Assembly: GCA_903903985.1 (NCBI GenBank)
Contig: CAIVAT010000022.1
Coordinates: 1 to 64,000 of the forward strand
Direction of reading: 5' to 3'
Length of the DNA: 64,000 bases
DNA from: an uncultured Bacteroidales bacterium
Lineage (GTDB): Bacteria > Bacteroidota > Bacteroidia > Bacteroidales > FEN-979
In this document: piece after piece, positions 27,556 through 37,240 of the stretch
Layout: every line of letters begins with the position of its first letter
Position numbering within the stretch: position 1 is the stretch's first letter
Made by a program: the position numbers and the translations under genes
Notes under the pieces: generated by a model
What the model saw: only the letters and a program-made list of their open reading frames with translations
Databases searched by the model: none
What the model was told of the DNA's origin: nothing

Positions 27556-28470
27556 ATGAAAGCAAACAACATTTTGGAAACCATCGGGAACACCCCGCAT
27601 GTAAGGATCAACAAACTTTTCGGCCAATCGCATGAAGTGTGGATCAAACTGGAAAGAAACAATCCGGGCAACAGCATCAAGGACCGGATCGCATTGGCCA
27701 TGATTGAAGATGCCGAGCGAAAAGGATTGCTTACCTCCGGCAGCATCATCATTGAACCAACTTCCGGGAACACGGGCATCGGCCTGGCATTGGTGGCTGC
27801 GGTAAAGGGCTATAAAATTATCCTGGTCATGCCCGATTCGATGAGCATTGAACGACGAAAACTCATGTCGGTCTTCGGTGCAGAATTTGAACTGACCCCC
27901 AGGGAAAAAGGCATGAAAGGCGCCATTGAAAGGGCAACGGAACTGGCCCTGGCGACTCCCGGGTCGTGGATGCCACAGCAGTTCAACAACCAGGCAAACG
28001 TGGAGGTACATCAGCGGACAACGGCACAGGAGATCCTGAATGATTTTCCCGGAGGCCTGGATTATCTCATTACGGGCGTCGGAACCGGGGGGCATATTAC
28101 CGGTGTTGCTGAAATACTGAAATCCAAATTTAAAAACCTGAAAGTGTTTGCAGTGGAACCGCAGCTTTCACCGGTTTTAAGCGGGGGCACCCCCGGGCCG
28201 CACCCGTTGCAGGGTATTGGCGCCGGTTTTGTTCCCCGGATTTATAACGGGGAACTAATTGATGGAATTATTACCGTCGGAAAGGAGGAAGCATTTGAAT
28301 ATGCCCGGCAGATCGCCCTGCAGGAGGGAATTTTCGGAGGAATTTCGACGGGAGCTTCTCTTGCTGCGATAGCAAAAAAGATCCCGGAGATTTCAATGGG
28401 TTCAAAAATACTCACCTTTAATTATGACACAGGAGAAAGGTACTTGTCGGTAGAGGGGCTCTTCGTATAA
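27556..28470 (+). CDS. cysK: Cysteine synthase (O-acetylserine sulfhydrylase)
   Basis: [20 protein letters not shown]-lysine [42 protein letters not shown]. Confidence 0.93.
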   Translation: MKANNILETIGNTPHVRINKLFGQSHEVWIKLERNNPGNSIKDRIALAMIEDAERKGLLTSGSIIIEPTSGNTGIGLALVAAVKGYKIILVMPDSMSIERRKLMSVFGAEFELTPREKGMKGAIERATELALATPGSWMPQQFNNQANVEVHQRTTAQEILNDFPGGLDYLITGVGTGGHITGVAEILKSKFKNLKVFAVEPQLSPVLSGGTPGPHPLQGIGAGFVPRIYNGELIDGIITVGKEEAFEYARQIALQEGIFGGISTGASLAAIAKKIPEISMGSKILTFNYDTGERYLSVEGLFV

Positions 28471-28483
28471 GTCAATCGCTGTT

Positions 28484-30010
28484 TTATTTTTTAATGAATT
28501 TTGCCTGAAAAACGACATCGGGTGAGCTGACCCTCAGCAGGTACATGCCCAGCATCAGGCTCTGAACGGGCAGGATCGCCATGCCATGCAGGTTGTCAAA
28601 CTCCAATTGCACTTTGCCAGAAAGGTCAAGTATTTGTGCACTGATCACTTGTACCGAAGGATCAGCCAGTGAAAAGGAAATGGATTCTCCGGCAGGGTTA
28701 GGAAAAACAACTAAGTTCCTGTTCTGTGTTGCATTGTCTTTAATTCCTGACGGATATAGCTGATTCAGGATCGACTGTTTCCGTTTTACCAGGAAGGGCT
28801 TCAGCCCGTATGGGGTATGCAAATCAATGGCCTTGATAAAAGCATTGTTAAAATCTGCTACCGTATAGCCGTAATCAAGCGTACGGTAAGTATCCGCAAC
28901 AGCAGCCTGCTGGATCAGCGCTTTATAAGCATCAATGTGGGGAAAGACCGAATCGGGATGAATCACGGTATTGGCAATGGTGTCGAGAAATAATTTGTAC
29001 CTGTTAAAAAAAACAGGAACTGCCAGCAGTTTCTGAGCCAACGGAAGCTGCATGTTTGTGTTCACCCAGTTCCGGCAGTCACGGATGGCCCAGTCGGTAC
29101 CTTCCCAGTCAACGCCAAAAGTGTTGTCGGGATCATAGGTTATAAAATCATAGGTAGAATCAGAAGGGTTATCGTAGAGGTAAAAATTGTTTTTGTTATA
29201 GGCATAATCATCCCAGTTGCCGGTGGCAACATCCAGGGCCAATGCCTTCAGGTAGTGATCAACATTGAGAATTGATGCAATATCCGACGGGAAAGTCCCT
29301 ACCGTCGGATGATCGAGCATGGTGATCAACCCGACCAGGCTGGCATAGTCATCCTGCGATTTGTTGGTTTGAAGCTCATAAACCCTTCCCCCGGTTACGG
29401 TGCCATTCTCAAGGTTTTTATAGGTCTGCTGGTCAGGCCCATGGTAAACCAGATCGGCCGGCCATGCACACTTAAACAGGTTCCCTCCGTTTTCTTTATA
29501 AACCCGGGTGAGCCATTCTTTTTCCATCTCCTCCAGGTTGGTATACAGACCATAATAGGATCCATTGATATACATTTTAACAAAACTGGTCCTGCGTTCC
29601 ACCATTCCTGCTTTTTTCCACAAATCGTAATACAGTTTCTCGCGGATCATCGTGGGATCGTTGTGTTCTCCATTGAGGTTGATTTTTTTTACTCCCTGGT
29701 ATTTACGGCCTGAAACATATTCGTTAAAGCTGATCTTGAACGATTTTTTCTTCGAAGCACGGGATGTATTCCCCCTCAGGCGGAAACCGACATTTTCAAG
29801 GGTATCCCTGGTCGCGTTGTCATCAAAAACAAACCTGGCCATGAAGTAATGGTCGCTCAAAACAGAGTCGTAGATCACCTGAAGGGAATCGGCCGGGATC
29901 GTGATATAGATGGAACACAACCGGGTATCATCAAAAAGAGTGTTGCTCTGCGCCAGGGTAGCCGCCGCGAGGATGACCCCCAGAAAGACAGTTAAAACGG
30001 GTTTCTTCAT
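28484..30010 (-). CDS. CotH kinase family protein with T9SS sorting domain
   Basis: GFRLRGNTSRASKKKSFKISFNEYVSGRKYQGVKKINLNGEHNDPTMIREKLYYDLWKKAG...YDFITYDPDNTFGVDW; C-term VVFPNPAGESISFSL. Confidence 0.88.
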   Translation of the reverse strand: MKKPVLTVFLGVILAAATLAQSNTLFDDTRLCSIYITIPADSLQVIYDSVLSDHYFMARFVFDDNATRDTLENVGFRLRGNTSRASKKKSFKISFNEYVSGRKYQGVKKINLNGEHNDPTMIREKLYYDLWKKAGMVERRTSFVKMYINGSYYGLYTNLEEMEKEWLTRVYKENGGNLFKCAWPADLVYHGPDQQTYKNLENGTVTGGRVYELQTNKSQDDYASLVGLITMLDHPTVGTFPSDIASILNVDHYLKALALDVATGNWDDYAYNKNNFYLYDNPSDSTYDFITYDPDNTFGVDWEGTDWAIRDCRNWVNTNMQLPLAQKLLAVPVFFNRYKLFLDTIANTVIHPDSVFPHIDAYKALIQQAAVADTYRTLDYGYTVADFNNAFIKAIDLHTPYGLKPFLVKRKQSILNQLYPSGIKDNATQNRNLVVFPNPAGESISFSLADPSVQVISAQILDLSGKVQLEFDNLHGMAILPVQSLMLGMYLLRVSSPDVVFQAKFIKK

Positions 30011-30747
30011 TAAAAGGAATCTTTTTTTGTTTTCATGTAAATCTTCCGGTTGAAACTGAAAAACCGGGCCGGTTTGTGAGAAACGTCAACCTGTTTTTCA
30101 TTGATCGGAACAATGAATGGCATGCCGGCAACTTTCTTCCGGAAGTTCCGTTTGTCGAGTTTAATACCGAGAATGACCTCATAAAGCTGCTGTAATTGCC
30201 CCAGTGTAAATTTGGGGGGCAACAACTCATAGGCGATGGGTTTAAGGTTCAAATCCGTACGTAAAACCTGGAGTGCCTGCTGCAAAATGGTCAAATGGTC
30301 AAAAGCCAGTTCGGTAACCTCTGAAACATCGTACCAGCGGGCATTTGATTGCAGGATGAATTTGGCTGCCTTGTCCTGGTCAATATTGATAAGCGAGTAA
30401 TACGATACGGTCACTACAATTTCTTCGGGATGGCCGATGCTGCGGAGCCATTCCATATCCCTTGGCTGCCTTTTCAACCTGCCGGGAGAACCGATTGCCT
30501 GGTACTGTTTAAGATAAATGTTTTCGAGGCCGGTTAGTTCCCTGAGCACCCGTGAGGCTGCAGTATCCAGGTCTTCGTCTTTACGCACCAGGTCGCCCGG
30601 GAGTTTGAGATCCTTGAATTCCTTGCCTTCAAATTGCATGTTGCGTTCAATCAGCAACACATCAAGTTTGCCGAATTCGAAACCGAACACAACACAATCA
30701 ACGGAAACATGCGGATTCAGGTTTTCCAGGACGTTTGACCCTAACAT
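30010..30747 (-). CDS. Nudix-related transcriptional regulator (NrtR/AraR-like) with C-terminal winged helix
   Basis: Degenerate Nudix box GDLVRKDEDLDTAASRVLRELTGLENIYL; C-terminal PPKFTLGQLQQLYEVILGIKLDKRNFRKKVAG. Confidence 0.8.
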   Translation of the reverse strand: MLGSNVLENLNPHVSVDCVVFGFEFGKLDVLLIERNMQFEGKEFKDLKLPGDLVRKDEDLDTAASRVLRELTGLENIYLKQYQAIGSPGRLKRQPRDMEWLRSIGHPEEIVVTVSYYSLINIDQDKAAKFILQSNARWYDVSEVTELAFDHLTILQQALQVLRTDLNLKPIAYELLPPKFTLGQLQQLYEVILGIKLDKRNFRKKVAGMPFIVPINEKQVDVSHKPARFFSFNRKIYMKTKKDSF

Positions 30748-31062
30748 ATTTTATCTATTGTAAAACGAGTGAATGCTTGGAGTTGACAAAGGGGCAAATT
30801 TAGCAGAAAAGAATTGGAATTCGTTTTTTGATTTTTGATTTGCGATGGCCGATGGTCGATTTGGGTTCATCAGAGGTTTGGTTTTTTTACTCATTATCAG
30901 TAAATTAACGATTTGTTAAATTTAATTTCATTTTTTTAAAAAAGTATTTGGAAAATCATTTTAAAACGTTATAACTTAGTGTCCCAATTACACTTTGTGT
31001 TTTTCCCATTTTTAAAATCAAAAAAATGCGAGACGTCATCCCGGAATTTAAATTTTATATTG

Positions 31063-31085
31063 TTGATATATAAGTATATATACAA
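31063..31085. promoter_or_regulatory. Imperfect AT-rich inverted repeat in the divergent intergenic region
   Basis: TTGATATATAAGTATATATACAA; arms TTG-ATATAT / ATATAT-A-CAA with one bulged base. Confidence 0.3.
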
Positions 31086-31317
31086 ATAAAATAATTAATT
31101 CGTGTGAGGTGCAAACTACGTAAACAAATTATTATTCAGAATACTCAGGAGGCATTCAGCGATGAACGGGTAAGATAAGGATTGAGAGTTAAATAAAAAT
31201 ACTGTTGGAAAACAATAAAAATGTCAATATAATCATCATCAAATTTTATTTCAGCCTTCTATTTTATTATATTTGCCATAGCCAATCTAGTTATTAACCA
31301 TTTAAAATCGAACAAAA

Positions 31318-33132
31318 ATGAAAAACGTTTCAAAGTTCAGGTGGGTGATGTACATGTTGTTATTCATCCCGCTTATTATTTCTTGTAAAAAGACGACGAC
31401 GGAACCCGACGTCATCGCCAGCTTTACTTACCAGGTAGATGCTTCTGATTTCAAGAAGGTCACTTTTACCAACGCTTCGCAAAACTATGCCTCACTTGCC
31501 TGGAATTTTGGTGACAATACCGCTTTATCTGCCGAGATAAACCCGGTTCATACCTATGCTGCTACAGGTAGTTACACCGTGAAGCTTACCGCCACTTCAC
31601 CCAAGGGAGTTACGGATGTTTTTTCGGCAACACTCACAATCGCCGACCCCAATGCATTTCTCACCATGCTGGTCGGGGATGTATCCAAGACATGGAAGCT
31701 TCTTCGCGTTACTTCAACAGGACGTTATCCACTTGAAGTTGGACCGATCGATCACTCATCGATTTGGTGGGCAGTAGGATTGAACAATGATGAACTTGCT
31801 ATCCGTCACTGCATGTTAAATGATGAATGGACCTTTGGCCGCGACGGTTCCCTGGTATTTGATGCCAAGGGAGATTATTGGCGCGAAGGCGGGATATTTG
31901 ATCCGGCTAACACCTGCGGAAATACGGCAGATCCGATGCTGGGAATTGCACCGGCTTTTACCACTGACCTGTCTTCCTGGGGCAACGGAACGCATACTTT
32001 TCAGTTGACACCGGGGACAACCCCAACTTTAAAGGCTATCGGCACGGGTGCATTTGTAGGATTCTACAAATTAGGGAATGATGCGGAAACAACGACGACC
32101 GGTCCCCAGGATCATGTTACCTACAATGTCATTAAACTTACCGATGGCGCTGTTGACACACTCGTCATTGAAGGCAATTATCATTCCTCCGATCCTACTT
32201 TCACTGGCGGATACTGGAGGTTTGTCCTCATGCATTACGACAACCCTGCCGATGAGCCACCCTTACCCGGGAACAAACCAAGTGCAGGATTTACCACTTC
32301 CGTTTCAGGCCTTGCAGTTACTTTTACCAATACATCCACGGGTGCTGACACTTATCTCTGGGATTTTGGCGACGGACAAACCTCAACAGCCATGAGCCCG
32401 ATACACTCCTATGCAACCCAGGGCATTTACAATGTATTGCTGACCGCCACCAATACAAACGGAAGCGCCACGGCATCGACCGTGGTATTCCTTGGCGAGG
32501 ATCTTGCAACGTTCACTGCTGCTAAGTTACAGGGTGCGGCATGGAGAGTGCATGTTTCAGATAAATCGGTCTTCGTAGGTGGTGCCCTCGGAAGTTCCGC
32601 CTGGTGGTCCGTAACTGCAGCCATGCTTACTTCCGGCACTGGTGGTGATAACTGGACATGCATGCCGGATGACGAATTTACCTTCACTTCTGGCGGAGCA
32701 TTTACATACAAAACCATGGGCAGCGCCCGTAACGACGGATACCTGGGAACTCCAAATGGCTGTTTCTCTGATGCAGAGATCGCCACAAGTGCCCTTGGCT
32801 CAGGTTTTGGCTCCTCATCGAACACATACACATTTACACCTGCAGCCGGTACCACCGGGCCTCTCATCACTTTGACGAATGGTACGCTTACTGTTGGAGG
32901 AGGTCCGGCTGTAGCATTTATTGGCTTCTACAAAGGATACAATGGCGTGGCAAGCGGTGTCAAAGGCGGTGAAAACAATGGAACCGACCCGGCAAATTTT
33001 GGCTCAGCTACCAACACCTATCAGGTAATGGGTTATGCCAATTCTGGATCCAAAGAGTATTTATTCGTTACAGTTGACATATCAGTCGTACATGACGGAT
33101 CAGCCGCATGGTCGGCCATCCTGGAACGCTAA
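31318..33132 (+). CDS. PKD-domain lipoprotein (candidate surface glycan-binding protein)
   Basis: Lipobox IPLIISCKKT; two PKD units YASLAWNFGDNTALSAEINPVHTYAATGSYTVKLTA and DTYLWDFGDGQTSTAMSPIHSYATQGIYNVLLTA. Confidence 0.8.
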   Translation: MKNVSKFRWVMYMLLFIPLIISCKKTTTEPDVIASFTYQVDASDFKKVTFTNASQNYASLAWNFGDNTALSAEINPVHTYAATGSYTVKLTATSPKGVTDVFSATLTIADPNAFLTMLVGDVSKTWKLLRVTSTGRYPLEVGPIDHSSIWWAVGLNNDELAIRHCMLNDEWTFGRDGSLVFDAKGDYWREGGIFDPANTCGNTADPMLGIAPAFTTDLSSWGNGTHTFQLTPGTTPTLKAIGTGAFVGFYKLGNDAETTTTGPQDHVTYNVIKLTDGAVDTLVIEGNYHSSDPTFTGGYWRFVLMHYDNPADEPPLPGNKPSAGFTTSVSGLAVTFTNTSTGADTYLWDFGDGQTSTAMSPIHSYATQGIYNVLLTATNTNGSATASTVVFLGEDLATFTAAKLQGAAWRVHVSDKSVFVGGALGSSAWWSVTAAMLTSGTGGDNWTCMPDDEFTFTSGGAFTYKTMGSARNDGYLGTPNGCFSDAEIATSALGSGFGSSSNTYTFTPAAGTTGPLITLTNGTLTVGGGPAVAFIGFYKGYNGVASGVKGGENNGTDPANFGSATNTYQVMGYANSGSKEYLFVTVDISVVHDGSAAWSAILER

Positions 33133-33160
33133 TTGTAACAGTTATTTATTAGCTTGATCA

Positions 33161-33202
33161 AAAACAGGAGTGAGCCGTATATTGCCTCACTCCTGTTTTT
33201 TT
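33161..33202 (+). terminator. Intrinsic terminator/stable hairpin between PKD lipoprotein and GH16 gene
   Basis: AAAACAGGAGTGAG ... CTCACTCCTGTTTTTTT, 14-bp stem plus T-tract. Confidence 0.88.
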
Positions 33203-33216
33203 AACGAAGGAAAAAT

Positions 33217-34281
33217 ATGAAAAAAACACTGGTATTGATTGCCCTGATCTGGTTGGCTCAAAATTGTTTTGCCCAGAGCGAAACACTTGTCTGGAGCGAT
33301 GAATTCAGTGGAACCGGGGCCCCGGACCCCACCAACTGGGGATATGATCTTGGCAACAACGGCTGGGGGAACAATGAAATTCAAAATTACACCTACTCGA
33401 CCCAGAATGCCAGGCAGGAAAACGGGTCGCTCATCATCGAAGCAGTGAAACAAGGAAATACCTGGACATCAGCAAGACTCCTCACCAATAACAAACACGA
33501 ATTCAAATACGGCAGAGTGGTGTTCCGTGCCAAACTTCCGTTAGGGATCGGAACCTGGCCCGCATTGTGGTTGCTTGGCGAAAACTTTGCCACGGCCGGA
33601 TGGCCCGGTTGCGGTGAAATCGATGTCATGGAGCATGTCGGCAAGGATCCCGGCGTAATACACAGCTCCATTCATACTCCTTCGAGCCATGGCAATACGG
33701 TCAATACAGGCTCAAAAGTAGTAAGCACATTTCATACGGAGTTTCATACTTATGAGTTGAAATGGACCTATGAAAAGCTGGAATTCAGAATTGACAGTGT
33801 TCTGTTTTATACGTACAAACCAACCGTCAGAAATACTTCGACCTGGCCATTTGACAAACCCTGTTTCATCATCATGAACATCGCCATGGGCGGAAACTGG
33901 GGAAGTGCGCCCCAATATGAAACCGGAGGCCTGAAAAACGGCATCGATCCTTCGCTCTCCTCGGCAAGAATGGAAATAGATTATGTGAGGGTTTATCAAT
34001 ATCCGGCTGCAATTGAAGACTCCCCGGACGGTAAAAAAAAAATGAAAATTGAAGATTCATTCCTCACTCCCAATCCAACGGATGGAAAAGTTAATGTTCA
34101 TATTCCATCCGGGATTTCTGCTACTGGTGTCGTTTACGATTTAAGCGGCAGAAACATTTTACAATTTGTTGCCCGTCCGCCTGAAACGGAAATCGATCTC
34201 TCTTCCTTTTCCAGGGGGCTTTATTGTGTTGCCCTACAATCGGAAGGAACGATTTGCATGAAAAAACTGATTATTAATTAG
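33217..34281 (+). CDS. GH16 family glucanase (laminarinase-like) with T9SS sorting domain
   Basis: Catalytic motif GEIDVMEHVG; WPALWLLGENF; C-term LTPNPTDGKVNVHIPSG. Confidence 0.92.
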   Translation: MKKTLVLIALIWLAQNCFAQSETLVWSDEFSGTGAPDPTNWGYDLGNNGWGNNEIQNYTYSTQNARQENGSLIIEAVKQGNTWTSARLLTNNKHEFKYGRVVFRAKLPLGIGTWPALWLLGENFATAGWPGCGEIDVMEHVGKDPGVIHSSIHTPSSHGNTVNTGSKVVSTFHTEFHTYELKWTYEKLEFRIDSVLFYTYKPTVRNTSTWPFDKPCFIIMNIAMGGNWGSAPQYETGGLKNGIDPSLSSARMEIDYVRVYQYPAAIEDSPDGKKKMKIEDSFLTPNPTDGKVNVHIPSGISATGVVYDLSGRNILQFVARPPETEIDLSSFSRGLYCVALQSEGTICMKKLIIN

Positions 34282-34298
34282 GTTCAAAACAAGTTGCT

Positions 34299-37229
34299 AT
34301 GACCAGATTATTTACTCTGTTTCTTTTTTCTGTATTTTCTTTATCCATTTTTGCCCAGGGCAGAATGCTGACGGGGAAAGTCACTGGTTCCGATGGTCTC
34401 GGAATCCCCGGTGTTACGGTGCAATTGTTAGGCACCACCACCGGCACGGTTACTGACATAAATGGATCTTACCAGATCAAGGTAAATAATGAAGTACTGA
34501 GATTCAGCTGCATAGGATATGTTGCCCAGGAAATTGCAGTAACCGATCAGGCAACGATCAATGTGGTTTTACTGGAAGAGACCAAAACCCTGAATGAGGT
34601 AGTCATCATCGGTTATGGAACCCAGATGAAAAAAGATTTAACTACTGCAGTGTCCACCATCGACCAAAAAGCAATCAGGGACCGGCCCATGGTTTCGGCT
34701 GTTCAGGCTTTGCAGGGAAAAGCGGCAGGTGTTCAGGTCGTGCAGCCTTCGGGGAAGCCCGGTTCGGGCATTTCCGTCAGGGTGCGCGGATCAACATCGG
34801 TACTGGCAGGCAATGACCCGCTGTATGTGGTAGATGGCATCCCTTCAACCGATATCAAAGGGCTGGACCCGTCGGATATTGCCTCCATGAGCGTTTTAAA
34901 AGATGCCTCATCTTCATCAATATATGGTGCCCGGGCAGCAAACGGCGTGGTACTGATCACCACCCAGCGCGGAAAAGACAACACGCCCGTGATAAAGTTT
35001 AACACCTATTTCGGGGTGTCAAAACTTGGCAAGACCATCGAGGTGCTGAACACCAAAAAATACCGCGACCTGATCGATGAAATCATGCCCGGCAGCCTCG
35101 ACCCCACAGCCACAAGTTACACCAACTGGAATGATAAGGTATTTGGTACCGGAACCAATCAGTCGTATCAGCTTTCCTTCTCCGGGGGTTCTCCAAAGTC
35201 ACAATATTTTGTTTCCATCGGATATTTAAGCGACCAGGGTATCGTTGAACCGGCCCGATTCGACCGTTATTCGGTAAGGGTGAACCTCGACAATGAGCTA
35301 AGATCCTGGCTGAAGATCGCAACGAACATCAACATATTGCGTTTACAAACGAAAGACACACCCGATAATGCCAGCTCCGGCAGGGGCGGCGTTATCATGA
35401 GTGCGCTGAATACACCACCCTTTTTGAGTGTTTACAGCAAAACCAATCCTGACCAGTTTGATCCCAACCCGTTCCAGCCCTCATGGGAAAACCCGGTCGC
35501 CTACATGGAAGGGCCCAAACAGGAAGCAATCGATAACCATATCATCGCCAACATGACCGGCGAGGCCACCATTATTAAAGGACTGGCATTTAAATCCAAC
35601 TTTGGCGTTGATTTCAACAGTCACCAGTGGGATTATTACCTTGACCCTGTTCGTACCAATTATGGACGTAAGAATAATGGAATAGGACAATCCGACAAAG
35701 CCAACACATTCACCTGGCTGTGGGAAAACACCCTGAACTACGCCAAAGCTTTCGGAAAACACAATATAAGCGCCCTGGTGGGAAGCAGTATTCAGAAAAG
35801 CAAGACCAACGATTCTTATCTTTCCGGCTATGACTTCCCGGCCAATACTTCAGTTACCACGATCAATGCGGCCAATACCGTTACAGGCAATACCACACAG
35901 CAGGAATGGGCCCTTGCCTCCTTCTTTGGCAGGGCAACCTATGATTTTAACAGTAAATATTACCTTACCGTGAGTTTACGCAGCGACGGATCTTCAAAAC
36001 TCGCAAACCAATGGGGTACCATGCCCTCTTTCTCTGCAGGATGGAGGATATCCTCTGAGAAATTCATGAAGAAACTGACCTTTATCGACGATCTCAAACT
36101 TCGTGGAGGCTGGGGGAAAAACGGCAACCAGGAAGGCATTTCCAATTATGCCCGCTATGGATTGATCACCTACAACCGCCGGAATGCGACAAATCCTTTG
36201 TCAGGCCCCGATGCGGTGCAAACCACGTATGGCAATCCTGACCTCAAATGGGAAACCACTGCCCAAACAAACATCGGTATCGACCTCACCGTGTGGAACA
36301 GCCGCATCACGTTGACGCTGGATGCTTACCTGAAAAAGACCAGCGATGTGTTGCTGAATGTGCAACTTCCCAATACTTTACCCATTACCAGCATTCAAAC
36401 CAACGCCGGGACGATCGAAAATAAAGGGATCGAATTCAACATCAGCTCCGTAAACCTCAACAAGAAACTAAGGTGGGAAACCAGCTTCAACATGTCGTTC
36501 AACCGGAATAAGGTGACCAGCCTCGAATACACCGATGTTTATTATTTCGGCCGGATCTACAGCAACAACCAGGATGTTTCCATCGTAAAAGTCGGCCTCC
36601 CTCTGGGTTCTTTCTTTGGTTATATTTCAGACGGTGTTGACCCGAAAACCGGTGATATCATTTTCCGGGATATCAACAAAAATGGAATTCTCGATCCCGG
36701 CGATCGCACGGTGATCGGGAATGCCCAGCCAAAGTACTTCTTTGGTATTACCAACACTTTTAAATATCAGCGATTTGATCTCACACTCTTCGTCCAGGGA
36801 AGTTATGGCAACGATATTTACAATGCCACGCGGATTGACCTGGAAGGCATGTTTGACAGTAAAAACCAATCCGTTGATGTGCTGAACCGCTGGACTCCCA
36901 CCAACACCATCACCGACATGCCCAGGGCAGTCGGCGGCGGGAATGTCGACAATGTAAGGAATTCAACACGTTTTGTGGAAGATGGATCGTATGTCAGGTT
37001 AAAATCAGTTACCCTGTCATACAAGATCATTGACAACAATCCAAAGATAAAAGCCATTAAAAAGCTTGCCGTCTACATCACCGGGGAGAATCTCCTGACA
37101 TTAACCAATTATCGCGGTTTCGACCCCGAAGTAAATGCCTTTGGCAGCAGCGCAACAGAACTTGGAATTGACTACGGCACCTATCCCCAGTCAAAAACAC
37201 TGATCCTTGGTCTGAATGTTGAATTTTAA
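34299..37229 (+). CDS. SusC/RagA family TonB-linked outer membrane protein
   Basis: GRMLTGKVTGSDGLGIPGVTVQLLGTTTGTVTDINGSY; NEVVIIGYGTQMKKDLTTAVS; DPLYVVDGIPSTDIKGLDPSDIASMSVLKDASSSSIYGARAANGVVLITT. Confidence 0.96.
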   Translation: MTRLFTLFLFSVFSLSIFAQGRMLTGKVTGSDGLGIPGVTVQLLGTTTGTVTDINGSYQIKVNNEVLRFSCIGYVAQEIAVTDQATINVVLLEETKTLNEVVIIGYGTQMKKDLTTAVSTIDQKAIRDRPMVSAVQALQGKAAGVQVVQPSGKPGSGISVRVRGSTSVLAGNDPLYVVDGIPSTDIKGLDPSDIASMSVLKDASSSSIYGARAANGVVLITTQRGKDNTPVIKFNTYFGVSKLGKTIEVLNTKKYRDLIDEIMPGSLDPTATSYTNWNDKVFGTGTNQSYQLSFSGGSPKSQYFVSIGYLSDQGIVEPARFDRYSVRVNLDNELRSWLKIATNINILRLQTKDTPDNASSGRGGVIMSALNTPPFLSVYSKTNPDQFDPNPFQPSWENPVAYMEGPKQEAIDNHIIANMTGEATIIKGLAFKSNFGVDFNSHQWDYYLDPVRTNYGRKNNGIGQSDKANTFTWLWENTLNYAKAFGKHNISALVGSSIQKSKTNDSYLSGYDFPANTSVTTINAANTVTGNTTQQEWALASFFGRATYDFNSKYYLTVSLRSDGSSKLANQWGTMPSFSAGWRISSEKFMKKLTFIDDLKLRGGWGKNGNQEGISNYARYGLITYNRRNATNPLSGPDAVQTTYGNPDLKWETTAQTNIGIDLTVWNSRITLTLDAYLKKTSDVLLNVQLPNTLPITSIQTNAGTIENKGIEFNISSVNLNKKLRWETSFNMSFNRNKVTSLEYTDVYYFGRIYSNNQDVSIVKVGLPLGSFFGYISDGVDPKTGDIIFRDINKNGILDPGDRTVIGNAQPKYFFGITNTFKYQRFDLTLFVQGSYGNDIYNATRIDLEGMFDSKNQSVDVLNRWTPTNTITDMPRAVGGGNVDNVRNSTRFVEDGSYVRLKSVTLSYKIIDNNPKIKAIKKLAVYITGENLLTLTNYRGFDPEVNAFGSSATELGIDYGTYPQSKTLILGLNVEF

Positions 37230-37240
37230 ATAATTGTCAT

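Noticed and set aside
32427-32870. 147-aa minus-strand ORF in the PKD lipoprotein
   Set aside because: Antisense to a well-supported coding frame with lipobox and PKD motifs.
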